The translations under genes and the position numbers were made by a program. From Sciscionella marina DSM 45152 (lineage in GTDB: Bacteria; Actinomycetota; Actinomycetes; Mycobacteriales; Pseudonocardiaceae), in contig NZ_KB905410.1 in the NCBI RefSeq assembly GCF_000379465.1, forward strand, positions 1 to 37,888: a stretch of DNA of 37,888 nt. Reading direction: 5' to 3'. Each line of letters starts with the position of its first letter. The stretch's first letter is position 1. The notes under the pieces are model-generated. The model saw only the letters and a program-made list of their open reading frames with translations. It was not told where the DNA came from and did not search any database. This document shows positions 30,853-37,888 of the stretch, one piece after another.

Positions 30853-31412
30853 CTGCTTCGGTTTCGTCGAGGTGTCTGGTGGTTGCGCGGTGCCGGATGT
30901 GTCAGCCTGCGCGGACGCGGGCTGCTGCGGACTGGTGGAGGTGCCCGGCTTCGAGATCGTGGGTTTACCGGGGTCCGGGGGGGGCAGGATTGGTGGGTGT
31001 GGTCATGGTGACCGGCCTCCTGTACGTGGTGGACATCGTGTTGAACGTTCTCGAGGGTGCGTTGCGGTGTCGGGGAAGACTGCTGTACTTGCTGCTTACC
31101 GACTAATCCTGCGATACCGGCGATGGCCAGCAGCGCGCCCGCGACTATCAATGCCGATGCCCACAGCGGTAACACCAACGCGAGCACGATGATCACTGTC
31201 GCGATCAGGGTCCCCACCCCGAAGAGCGCGAACATGCCCGCGGCACCGAACAGACCCGCGCCGAGCCCGGCATGCTTCGCAGTGTCCTTCAGCTCGGTCT
31301 TGGCGAGTTGGAGCTCGTCGCGGACCAGCCGGGAGGTCTGTTCGGACAGCTGGGTCATCAACTGGCCCACGGACGGATCCGGCGTGGTCTCGATACCTGA
31401 ATCGTGGCTCAT
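30849..31412 (-). CDS. Phage-holin-superfamily (holin-X/DUF1469) membrane protein, tail probably frameshifted
   Basis: The 187-residue protein reads SVGQLMTQLSEQTSRLVRDE, LQLAKTELKDTAKHAGLGAG and two hydrophobic hairpins (MFALFGVGTLIATVIIVLAL, LWASALIVAGALLAIAGIAG), as in putative actinobacterial holin-X proteins. Despite the name these are chromosomal envelope proteins, not lysis proteins. ATG 31412 follows GAGGTG. After the G8 run at 30977-30984 the tail becomes Arg/Pro-rich; the neighbouring frame reads PDPGKPTISKPGTSTSPQQP with a codon pattern typical of this genome. It heads the operon with DUF3618 and DUF4235. Confidence 0.82.
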   Translation of the reverse strand: MSHDSGIETTPDPSVGQLMTQLSEQTSRLVRDELQLAKTELKDTAKHAGLGAGLFGAAGMFALFGVGTLIATVIIVLALVLPLWASALIVAGALLAIAGIAGLVGKQQVQQSSPTPQRTLENVQHDVHHVQEAGHHDHTHQSCPPRTPVNPRSRSRAPPPVRSSPRPRRLTHPAPRNHQTPRRNRSR

Positions 31413-32092
31413 CAGTAATTCACCTCTGAGGACGCTGCCACTGGCATTGGCGTGTAGCTGATTTCGGTTTGTTTCGGTCAGGCCCGGTATTACCGGGTCA
31501 GGCCCCTTGGAAGAAGTCACGTGCGCGAGTCCCACCGAGATAGCGCACCATGATTTGGTGAGAGCCAGAGGCTGCTCTGGCTGTAAGGCACATTGCATTG
31601 GGCGCGGCAGACCCTACGATCGGGCGCGTTTCAGGTTCGGTCCGCCTATCATGAAATCGGTCAACGTACAGTCGTGGACGCTGCGCGAGGTCACGGGGCT
31701 GTTCGCTATGTCTGCCAGGGTCTAGGGCAGGGCCCTCTCCGGTGGCCCGATTGAGGGGTGCCCGAAACGCCGCGGGCCTAAACACCGGATGGGGAGCAAC
31801 GACGCTTCCAGCGGCGCCACCGGTGCGCTATACCGATAGTCGCGGCGGACCAGGCAAATACCGTCGTCATCCGTTCACCCATGCTTGTCGCCATGACGCG
31901 TCGCCGACAACCACAGGACGTTTGTGTTCAAGCCCAGCGGGGTAGCCACAACGTAAGCCGTCCGGTGCCCGGGAAACCGGCCTGTGATCCCAGTTTGCTC
32001 GATGGCGCTTGACGGGATCGCAGGGTGGCATGCAGCGAACCAGGAAGTATCGGGATAAGCGGCGACTGCAAGCGGTCTCGGGGAGACAGAAC
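31413..32092. other. Intergenic region of about 680 bp with palindromes
   Basis: No coding frame is supported. The perfect palindrome CCCGGTATTACCGGG (31483-31497) is flanked on both sides by GTCAGG and lies about 70 bases upstream of the holin-X start. A hairpin AGCCAGA/TCTGGCT lies at 31563-31582. Sequence from 31590 to 31750 may be old mobile DNA but nothing could be named. Confidence 0.5.
31483..31497. promoter_or_regulatory. 15-bp palindrome upstream of the holin-X operon
   Basis: CCCGGTA, T, TACCGGG is a perfect inverted repeat between two GTCAGGCCC direct repeats (31477-31485 and 31497-31505 approximately). The symmetry and place suggest an operator. Confidence 0.45.
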
Positions 32093-33106
32093 ATGCAGGT
32101 TGGACTGAATCGACTGATCGACGAAGAGCTGACCGCTTTCGTCGAGGAGAGCAAGCAGTTCAACGCCGCGGCGAAGCCTGCCGGTGACGAGCAGCCACAA
32201 CCCGATCCCGCCACCACCCATGGGCTGTGGCGGGCCCGCGGCAAACCCTCAGTCTCTGCCGCCGAGTCCGGCAGCACCGCGCTCGAGCGCCTCGTGCAGG
32301 CCGGTGGGCGCCAGACTCCGGTGAGGATCACTCTCCCCGAGACAAATGAGATCAGCGGTGCCTACCTCGATCTCCACGGTGGCGGCTTCTACCTCGGCTC
32401 AGCAATCGGGGGTGACACCCGCAATGCCCATGACGCTCGCCATGCACGCAATGCCCGCAATGCCCGCCTCGCCGAGGCGACCGGGGCGGTCGTCGTGAGC
32501 GTCGATTACCGGCTGGCGCCCGAGGACCCGTGGCCTGCGGCTCCCGACGACTGCGAAACCGCCGCCCGCTGGCTCATAGAACAAGCCGAGTCACTGTTCG
32601 GAACCGACAAGCTGGCGATCGGCGGAGCGTCGGCGGGAGCCAACCTGGCCATGTCCACCCTGCTGCGCCTGCGAGATCGGGATCTGGCCGAGTCATTTGC
32701 CGGTGCCGCCCTCCAGTTCGGTGCCTACGACCTCAGCGGCCAATCCCCCAGCGGCCGGCTGTTCGCCGATGAGTTCTTCATCCAGGCGTATGCCGGCCAC
32801 GTCGCCGATCGAACCGACCCTGACATCTCCCCTCTCTACGGTGACCTCAATGCTCTGCCGCCGACCCTGCTGGTCGTCGGCAGCTCGGATTTCCTCCTCG
32901 AGGACAACCTGGCGATGACGGCTCGGCTCTGCGCCGCAGGCAATGATGTGGACCTGCGAGTGTATCCCGAGTCGGTGCACGGTTTCACCTCTTTCCCGAC
33001 TGCGATGGCCGCTACCGCGATGCGGGGAATCGAACATTGGCTCGCCGACCGACTGGTCGACAAAGAGCTCGCGCCCCCGGCAGTCGGTCTATCGCCTGGC
33101 GACTGA
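32093..33106 (+). CDS. HSL-type alpha/beta hydrolase (esterase)
   Basis: The 337-residue protein has the HGGG oxyanion motif (LDLHGGGFYLG), the nucleophile motif GASAG, the acid region (VVGSSDFLLEDN) and the catalytic His (ESVHGFTSF), with SVDYRLAPEDPWPAAPDDC typical of hormone-sensitive-lipase family esterases. The substrate is probably a short-chain or isoprenoid ester; unknown. ATG 32093 follows GGGGAG; an in-frame start at 32009 lacks an SD. Between GGDTR and LAEATGA lies an expanded repeat of NAR/HAR codons not found in ordinary members. Confidence 0.87.
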   Translation: MQVGLNRLIDEELTAFVEESKQFNAAAKPAGDEQPQPDPATTHGLWRARGKPSVSAAESGSTALERLVQAGGRQTPVRITLPETNEISGAYLDLHGGGFYLGSAIGGDTRNAHDARHARNARNARLAEATGAVVVSVDYRLAPEDPWPAAPDDCETAARWLIEQAESLFGTDKLAIGGASAGANLAMSTLLRLRDRDLAESFAGAALQFGAYDLSGQSPSGRLFADEFFIQAYAGHVADRTDPDISPLYGDLNALPPTLLVVGSSDFLLEDNLAMTARLCAAGNDVDLRVYPESVHGFTSFPTAMAATAMRGIEHWLADRLVDKELAPPAVGLSPGD

Positions 33107-33646
33107 CACAGCGACTGTGTGACGAGAAACCGTCGCTTGTCCAGCAGCAGAGCCGAACTTTCCGGTGCTGACGACATGAGCGCACCTGCGCGGAACGACC
33201 TTGCCGGTGGAACCTGAGCCGGACGGGGAACCCCGATCCCTCTCGTCACCGAATGGCAGCTTCCCGGCACACCCGCGGCAGGCAAGAACGAGGTTCCAGT
33301 GGTGACGAAGGGACGCGAGGCCCGACTCGCCGCCTTTCCCTGACCGCCGCACGTTTACGAACAAGACAGGCTGGGCATAAAAGAGATAAGGGAAATGGTC
33401 CCTTCGTGTGGGAGCTGGTGTCGTGACACGTCGGAGCAAACCCGGTCTGGTCACCGACCTGATGCACCGCGAATAGTGGCCGAGCCGTCACTGAACGACC
33501 GCGGGGCGTGCTGGGTGACGGACGGGGAATATGGCGCCGAGGACGATCCGGTGGCGGCCAGCCGACCGGACAACCGCGGCAACGAGACCGATGATGACTG
33601 ACCCAAGCAGACAGCACGATCACAACCGAAAGGAAGGGCCGAACAC
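33107..33646. other. Intergenic region of about 540 bp
   Basis: The plus strand from about 33480 to 33600 has an acidic frame (SLNDRGACWVTDGEYGAEDD, stop at 33601) with high third-position GC, ending just before the HesB-like gene, but no start with an SD. It may be the end of a decayed small gene. The rest shows nothing recognisable. Confidence 0.45.
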
Positions 33647-33946
33647 ATGCTCGCCATGACAGAAGCCGCCGTGAAGGCCATCGGTGCCTTGACCACCCAA
33701 GAAGGTCAACAGCAGGGAAACGGGCTGCGGTTGGCGATGCAGAACGAGCCGGAGGCGGAATCGCAACTCGTGTTATCCGTTGCGGCCACACCGGAAAAGG
33801 ACGATCAAGTGCTCGGCTCCAACGAAGGAGCCAAGGTTTTTCTTGAACCGCAGGCAGCACGGTTCCTTGACGATAAGGTGCTCGATGTCCAGCAAGACGA
33901 TCAAGGTGAGCTCAATTTCGCGGTGATGCAGCAATCGGAAAACTGA
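33647..33946 (+). CDS. HesB/IscA-like protein lacking cysteines
   Basis: The 99-residue protein reads MLAMTEAAVKAIGALTTQEG, GLRLAMQNEPEAESQLVLSV, ATPEKDDQVLGSNEGAKVFL and EPQAARFLDDKVLDVQQDDQ, the A-type Fe-S carrier fold with its usual length. The three cysteines (C...CxC) that hold iron or a cluster in IscA are absent, as in a set of actinobacterial relatives, so it cannot act as a classical carrier. AAGGAAGG precedes ATG 33647. It lies 160 bases before the ATP-grasp gene and may be co-transcribed. Confidence 0.83.
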   Translation: MLAMTEAAVKAIGALTTQEGQQQGNGLRLAMQNEPEAESQLVLSVAATPEKDDQVLGSNEGAKVFLEPQAARFLDDKVLDVQQDDQGELNFAVMQQSEN

Positions 33947-34106
33947 TGCAAGGGACGAACTCTCCATGCCGTTGACGGTGCTCCCGTCGCGGCCGCCGAG
34001 TGAGTACGAAATCATGTTCACCGCGGAGCCCCGACCGTAGTTGCCTGTCGAGGACCTGCGGTCGGGGACGGTTCCGTGTTGACTGTTGGAGTTTGAGATA
34101 CGATCC

Positions 34107-35381
34107 ATGTCCGAGAATGTGTTCGTGTTGGGTCTTGATGACCACAACCATCAGGTGCTGCAGCGTCTGCCAGATGCCGAAAGGTACCGTTTTCACTCGC
34201 TGTTGACCATCCCGGAATTGCAGTATGGCAAGACCATCCCGCTGCGCGAGCTGTTAGAGAAAGCGCAGACCCAGTTGGAGCGAATCAATGTTGCGGTGGA
34301 CTCGATCATCGGTTTCTGGGATTTCCCGGTCACTACTATGGTGCCGATCCTGTGCCGCCGGGTCGGCGGCCTGCCAAGCGCGAGCCTCAATGCGATCGTC
34401 AAGTGTGAGCACAAGTACTGGAGCCGCCTCGAGCAGCAAAAGGTGATCGACGAGTATCCGCGCTTCGGTCTGGTCGACCTCGAACGCGATACCGAGCCGC
34501 CCGAAGGTGTCAACTACCCGATGTGGGTCAAGCCGGTGAAGTCCTTTTCCTCCGACCTTGCCTACAGCGTGTCCGACATCGAGGAATTCCGCGATGCGCT
34601 GGACCAGATTCGCCAAGGAATCGGCCGGATCGGAGAGCCCTTCGATATCTTGCTCGAGCATCTCGACCTACCCCCCGAGATCGCCGCCGCCGGCGGCATG
34701 GCCTGCCTGGCCGAAGAGGCCATCAGCGGGCGGCAGCTGACCGTAGAGGGATACCGCTATCGTGGCCGGGCCCACATCCTGGGTGTGGTCGATTCGATCA
34801 CTCACGACCAGAGCTCGAGCTTCGTCCGCTTCCAGTATCCCGCAGCGGTCCCCGACCGGGTCAACGACCGGATGGCCGATATCACCACGCGCATCCTCGA
34901 TCAGATCGAGCTGGACGACACGACCTTCAATATCGAGTTCTTCTGGGACGAAGAAACCGACGATCTCAACGTGTTGGAGGTCAATCCCCGGCACTCGCAA
35001 AGTCACGCCGAGCTTTTCGAGCAGGTCGACGGGGTGTCCAATCACCAGGCCATGGTGCGAATGGCGCTCGGCAGCGACCCGGGAATGTCCCATCGGGACG
35101 GCCCCTACCCGATAGCGGCCAAGTGGTTCCTGCGGCACTGGCATGACGGTGTATCGCGCCGTCACCCTAGCGACGAGGAGATCACCGCACTCGAGCACGA
35201 GCTCCCCGGTGTCACCGTCGATGTCATCGCCCACCAGGGCGACCGCCTTTCCGAACTCTTCGACCAGGACAGCTACAGCTACAAGATCGCCAACATCTAC
35301 ATCGGCGCCAACGATGAGGATGAGCTACGGGCCAAGTTCGAGCGCTGCGCCGACGTACTGCCGTTCGAATTCGACGAGTAG
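34107..35381 (+). CDS. ATP-grasp enzyme of unknown substrate (full-length paralogue)
   Basis: The 424-residue protein has an N-terminal Rossmann-like part (MSENVFVLGLDDHNHQVLQR), a middle ATP-binding part (YPMWVKPVKSFSSDLAYSVS with the Lys that holds ATP, then FDILLEHLDLPPEIA) and the metal-binding segment NIEFFW ... LNVLEVNPRHSQSH. The order fits ATP-grasp carboxylate-amine or -thiol ligases. Such enzymes activate a carboxylate as acyl phosphate and join it to a nucleophile. The substrate cannot be told. ATG 34107 is chosen although its SD is weak. A shortened copy lies at 24293 next to a hydrolase. Confidence 0.85.
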   Translation: MSENVFVLGLDDHNHQVLQRLPDAERYRFHSLLTIPELQYGKTIPLRELLEKAQTQLERINVAVDSIIGFWDFPVTTMVPILCRRVGGLPSASLNAIVKCEHKYWSRLEQQKVIDEYPRFGLVDLERDTEPPEGVNYPMWVKPVKSFSSDLAYSVSDIEEFRDALDQIRQGIGRIGEPFDILLEHLDLPPEIAAAGGMACLAEEAISGRQLTVEGYRYRGRAHILGVVDSITHDQSSSFVRFQYPAAVPDRVNDRMADITTRILDQIELDDTTFNIEFFWDEETDDLNVLEVNPRHSQSHAELFEQVDGVSNHQAMVRMALGSDPGMSHRDGPYPIAAKWFLRHWHDGVSRRHPSDEEITALEHELPGVTVDVIAHQGDRLSELFDQDSYSYKIANIYIGANDEDELRAKFERCADVLPFEFDE

Positions 35382-35722
35382 CGAGCACGACCCGCCACAA
35401 GGCCGTGGCCTTCGCATACCGAGTAGGGAGATCCACCGACCGACGGTGCCACGCCCGTGGATCAGCTGATCGAGCTCAAGAGGTCTTCGAGGGAACTTCG
35501 CGGGCGCACCAGCGAGCTCCTTGTATTACTGGGCGTTGATCAGGTCACCCAGTGAAACGCTTGCCCCCATCCTGGTGTTTGACCGGAGAGCTTCCGGAGT
35601 GGCTTTTTCCGTGGGAAATGTCCTCGCCTACGGGTGGCATTCGGCAGGTGCTTCGCCGTCAACCGGCCCGGCACAGTCGGGCACAAGCCTGGGTAGCGAG
35701 CCACTCCGGCGGCATGCGGCAG
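35382..35722. other. Intergenic region between convergent genes
   Basis: About 340 bp. A short plus-strand frame (VDQLIELKRSSRELRGRTSE, LLVLLGVDQVTQ, stop near 35554) has coding-like content but no start site or SD. Nothing else is supported. The 3' end of the minus-strand gene carries three CAGGTCGAG units (35732-35758). Confidence 0.45.
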
Positions 35723-36619
35723 TCATCGGTTCAGGTCGAGCAGGTCGAGCAGGTCGAACACGCGCATGCGTCCGGTTGGTTTCGCCGCGCAGGTCAGCGG
35801 CCGGTCGACGGGGACTGTGCGCTCACGCAACAGGACCGTGCAGTTCGGTCGAGTCAGCTCCACACGCCATGTCGATGCGTCGATCATGGTGGCGGCGATG
35901 ACCTGTAAATCATCGGTGCCGGTGGCGCCGATAGCGGCGCGTGCGTGCAGCTGCGCGGTTTGGGCAGCGGGCGTGAGCGAGGACCTGCCACGAAGGAAAC
36001 GAGAGTCGACGATGCCAGTAGTGTAGGCGCGCACAACGCCAGGGGCTTCGTGCGGCGAGACACCACCATAAATCAACCCGTGGGGGAGCAAGACCATGGC
36101 GGGGGCGAACCGACAACCGCCGATGTGGCTGCATTCCCAGGTGCCGTCCGGGTCGCCGGCGGCGAGCACCGCAGCCAGCCGGCGTCCGCGGATGGCGCAG
36201 CAGGGATCGTGTCGACCGTGGGTGCAGACCAGTGTCAAGTGACGCTCGTATGGTTGGCCGGAGACCTCCATCGCGTCGGTGATACCGACCGATCCGTCGT
36301 GGAAGCCGGTGCGAACCGACTCGTGGCCGGGCCGGGCATCGATCCGGAACCAGCGGCGCGGCCGGGTGGGGTTGCCGGGCCGCCCGTGCCGGCGCACCAG
36401 GGCGATCCGTGCGTTGGCCGAGTCCGCCCAGCCGGCAAGTGCGGCCATCGCCTCCGGAACCAGTCCAGGGGAAGAGAGCGCGAGCCGGTCCCAGGGGCCG
36501 GGGTGCTCGATGAGCAACCAGCGGTCCGCAGGCGAGGCGGTGCCCGCGAGAGGATCACCGGCCGCCTCGGCGAGGATGGCACAGCCGGGCAAAGCCGGCC
36601 GCCCGGAAGCGTCAGTCAC
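35723..36619 (-). CDS. Sucrase/ferredoxin-like family protein
   Basis: The 298-residue protein matches the Suc_Fer-like family (PF06999), a thioredoxin-like [2Fe-2S] ferredoxin fold: LTLVCTHGRHDPCCAIRGRR and WECSHIGGCRFAPAMVLLPH, with four candidate cluster Cys/His ligands (CTHGRHDPCC and CSHIGGC), then YGGVSPHEAPGVVRAY. The C-terminus is extended by a Leu-Asp repeat (DLLDLLDLNR) from a 9-base triplication. It is coupled to the cupin oxygenase gene by ATGA overlap, so it may be the electron donor or partner of that Fe(II) enzyme (inference). Confidence 0.86.
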   Translation of the reverse strand: MTDASGRPALPGCAILAEAAGDPLAGTASPADRWLLIEHPGPWDRLALSSPGLVPEAMAALAGWADSANARIALVRRHGRPGNPTRPRRWFRIDARPGHESVRTGFHDGSVGITDAMEVSGQPYERHLTLVCTHGRHDPCCAIRGRRLAAVLAAGDPDGTWECSHIGGCRFAPAMVLLPHGLIYGGVSPHEAPGVVRAYTTGIVDSRFLRGRSSLTPAAQTAQLHARAAIGATGTDDLQVIAATMIDASTWRVELTRPNCTVLLRERTVPVDRPLTCAAKPTGRMRVFDLLDLLDLNR

Positions 36620-37833
36620 GTTGTCGCCGCCCCGGGCACGAGCACGCCTTCGCGCAGCAGACGACGCACCAACACCAGCTGATCATCCTCGTCGAGACCA
36701 GGCAGATTCCCGAGACGGTGTGTCGTTCCATCGAGCACGGCACGCAGTGCGCGACCGGTGATCCGCGGCAGCGTGATGTGCCGGTCGGGCAATTCGAGCA
36801 CGAGATGCTCATCGTGCTCGATCAACCGGTGCCCCAAGCCAATCCGCCTGCGGACCACGGCACCGACGGCCAGATCGCGTGCAAACGCCGTCGCGGCGAT
36901 CGGCCGGATGGGCTCGGGACGGTTGCCCGACCACACCCCACGGCGCGTGTGCCCCGCGACGTCCTCGACCGGAACGCCGGGAAGGGCTTCGGCGAGGACA
37001 GCGCGCACTACCTCGAGATGGGGAGCGAGTTGCTCGGGATCGGAGACGTCGACCCCCAATGGCAGCGACGCCCGCAATCGCTCGTCCCGTGCAACGAGGT
37101 CGGCCAGTGCCTGGACCAGTGCGAACCGGGTCACGACGTGGACGCCGACGGTCAGATGTGCCGACACTTCCCCGAGGGCCACCGCGGAGTGCAGCCAGCC
37201 CCGGGGAAGATACAGCGCGTCGCCCGGTTCGAGCACGGCGTCGATCGTCGGCGCCTCGTCGCGCGCCCGAGCCGTGACCGCGTCGGCATACTCGTTCCAC
37301 GGCTGGTCACGCAGTGGGTCGTCATGCACGGGCGGGTGCACGGTCCACCGTTTTCGCCCAGCGAGCTGGAGCACGAATACGTCATGCACGTCGTAGTGCG
37401 CCGCGAAACCCTGCGATTGCGGCGGGGTGACATAGGCGTTGGCCTGGGCTGGGTGGCCCAGCTCCGCAGCCAGCTCGGTGACGAAATCCATGACACCGGG
37501 CCAGTTGCGGTGCAGCGCCTGCAAGACGATCGTGTTGCCCTCGCTGAACAGGGAGGCGACCTGGTCGGCACACACCTGGTCGCCGATCTCCGCTCCGACA
37601 CCACCCGGCCCGGTGAACACGGTCGAGTCGACGACAGCGCCGTCGCGAGCCAGGCGCAGAAACGGGCTGCGAAGCCCGCGGCAGGTCAGCAGCTCGTCGA
37701 TCCCGTCGAGGTCGAGCACGTCCCGGAACGCAGCAGGGTCGGCCGCCCGGCACAGTAGCGGCGCCCGACCCCAATACCACTGCGCGAACCCGGTGGTATC
37801 CACGCCGACCACACGCGCCAGCGCTCGCGGCAT
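36616..37833 (-). CDS. Cupin (JmjC-like) Fe(II)/2-oxoglutarate oxygenase, Cupin_4 family
   Basis: The 405-residue protein is of the family that includes the ribosomal oxygenase YcfD/RoxA (PF08007). Metal ligands are visible as His146 and Asp148 (AAHYDVHDVFVLQLAGRKRW) and His215 (LEPGDALYLPRGWLHS). A C-terminal winged-helix-like part follows (RRRIGLGHRLIEHDEHLVLE). YcfD hydroxylates a ribosomal-protein arginine; the target here is unknown. ATG 37833 is also the start of the truncated copy at 56. The gene's first 387 bases and upstream region lie in the terminal inverted repeat. Confidence 0.88.
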   Translation of the reverse strand: MPRALARVVGVDTTGFAQWYWGRAPLLCRAADPAAFRDVLDLDGIDELLTCRGLRSPFLRLARDGAVVDSTVFTGPGGVGAEIGDQVCADQVASLFSEGNTIVLQALHRNWPGVMDFVTELAAELGHPAQANAYVTPPQSQGFAAHYDVHDVFVLQLAGRKRWTVHPPVHDDPLRDQPWNEYADAVTARARDEAPTIDAVLEPGDALYLPRGWLHSAVALGEVSAHLTVGVHVVTRFALVQALADLVARDERLRASLPLGVDVSDPEQLAPHLEVVRAVLAEALPGVPVEDVAGHTRRGVWSGNRPEPIRPIAATAFARDLAVGAVVRRRIGLGHRLIEHDEHLVLELPDRHITLPRITGRALRAVLDGTTHRLGNLPGLDEDDQLVLVRRLLREGVLVPGAATT

Positions 37834-37888
37834 CCCTGAGCCGGAGCCGCCCCCTGCTGGAGCATCCGCTCCGTGCGGTCCGGTACCG
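37447..37888. repeat. Right copy of 442-bp inverted repeat
   Basis: This stretch is the reverse complement of 1-442 with three mismatches and holds the intact 5' end of the cupin gene. As the repeat reaches both window edges, its true length cannot be seen. If both copies lie on one chromosome, recombination between them would invert the 37 kb in between. Confidence 0.95.

Noticed and set aside
30849-31412. Prophage lysis module suggested by the holin name
   Set aside because: No endolysin, spanin or phage structural gene is near; holin-X with DUF3618 and DUF4235 is a normal chromosomal actinobacterial cluster.
31590-31750. Possible transposon end upstream of the esterase
   Set aside because: The sequence has an unusual look but no inverted repeats, duplication or transposase piece could be found.
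35732-35758. Three CAGGTCGAG units as a possible CRISPR or iteron
   Set aside because: The units are contiguous and encode the Leu-Asp tail of the sucrase/ferredoxin-like protein; no spacers exist.

Overview
The window is high-GC DNA with actinobacterial gene content: a cluster of GAF-ANTAR regulators, SigK-like ECF sigma factors, an RskA-type anti-sigma factor, a deazaflavin (F420)-dependent oxidoreductase, a split tatB / tatA-tatC locus, DUF2382/DUF3618/DUF4235 stress-type proteins and SD sequences of the AGGAGG type. This fits an actinomycete, possibly of the Pseudonocardiales (the order is an inference). No tRNA, rRNA or CRISPR array was seen.

Layout. Positions 1-442 and 37447-37888 are an inverted repeat with three mismatches. 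It carries the start of a cupin (JmjC-like) oxygenase gene, intact at the right edge and cut off at the left edge. From 0.5 to 6 kb lies a decayed zone: a ClpX-type zinc-finger protein with a well-formed promoter and operator, a truncated IS481 transposase, an SRPBCC protein, an ECF sigma factor, a zinc-ribbon protein, an anti-sigma factor whose C-terminal half is wrecked by frameshifts, and a lipoprotein beta-propeller pseudogene. From 6 to 10 kb there is a VOC protein and a Tat locus (tatB, a twin-arginine ferritin-like protein, tatA, tatC). At 10.05 kb and 18.2 kb sit two inverted copies of a small secreted three-repeat protein. From 15 to 11.4 kb on the minus strand runs a tight five-gene operon: ECF sigma factor, small protein, SAM methyltransferase, membrane-bound sulfite-oxidase-like molybdoenzyme, membrane protein.

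From 15 to 21.4 kb are four intact GAF-ANTAR regulators and one ANTAR fragment, interrupted by a broken Asp23/Gls24 gene, an IS5-family remnant and a complete IS427-type insertion sequence with a 3-bp target duplication. From 21.7 to 27 kb come an F420-dependent oxidoreductase, a helical-repeat protein, a VOC protein and a shortened ATP-grasp protein coupled to a CocE/NonD hydrolase. From 27.5 to 35.4 kb lie a DUF2254 membrane protein, a small hydrophobic protein, a PRC-barrel/DUF2382 protein, the operon holin-X - DUF3618 - DUF4235, an HSL-type esterase, a cysteine-less HesB/IscA-like protein and the full-length ATP-grasp paralogue. The right end holds a sucrase/ferredoxin-like protein coupled to the cupin oxygenase.

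Themes. Many genes suggest envelope and stress physiology: Tat export with a probable ferritin-like substrate and a probable dual Sec/Tat molybdoenzyme, sigma/anti-sigma control, GAF-ANTAR antitermination, and PRC/DUF2382-type proteins. The density of gene relics is high (cupin fragment, IS481, RskA, lipoprotein, two desaturases, small ORF, ANTAR fragment, Asp23, ATP-grasp, possibly DUF2254 and holin-X). Some may be read errors, but truncations at IS ends and large in-frame deletions look like real decay. The features most likely to be new are the curlin-like secreted repeat pair, the ATP-grasp/hydrolase pair with its full-length paralogue, the ECF-sigma molybdoenzyme operon, and the zinc-finger gene with its multi-copy operator.
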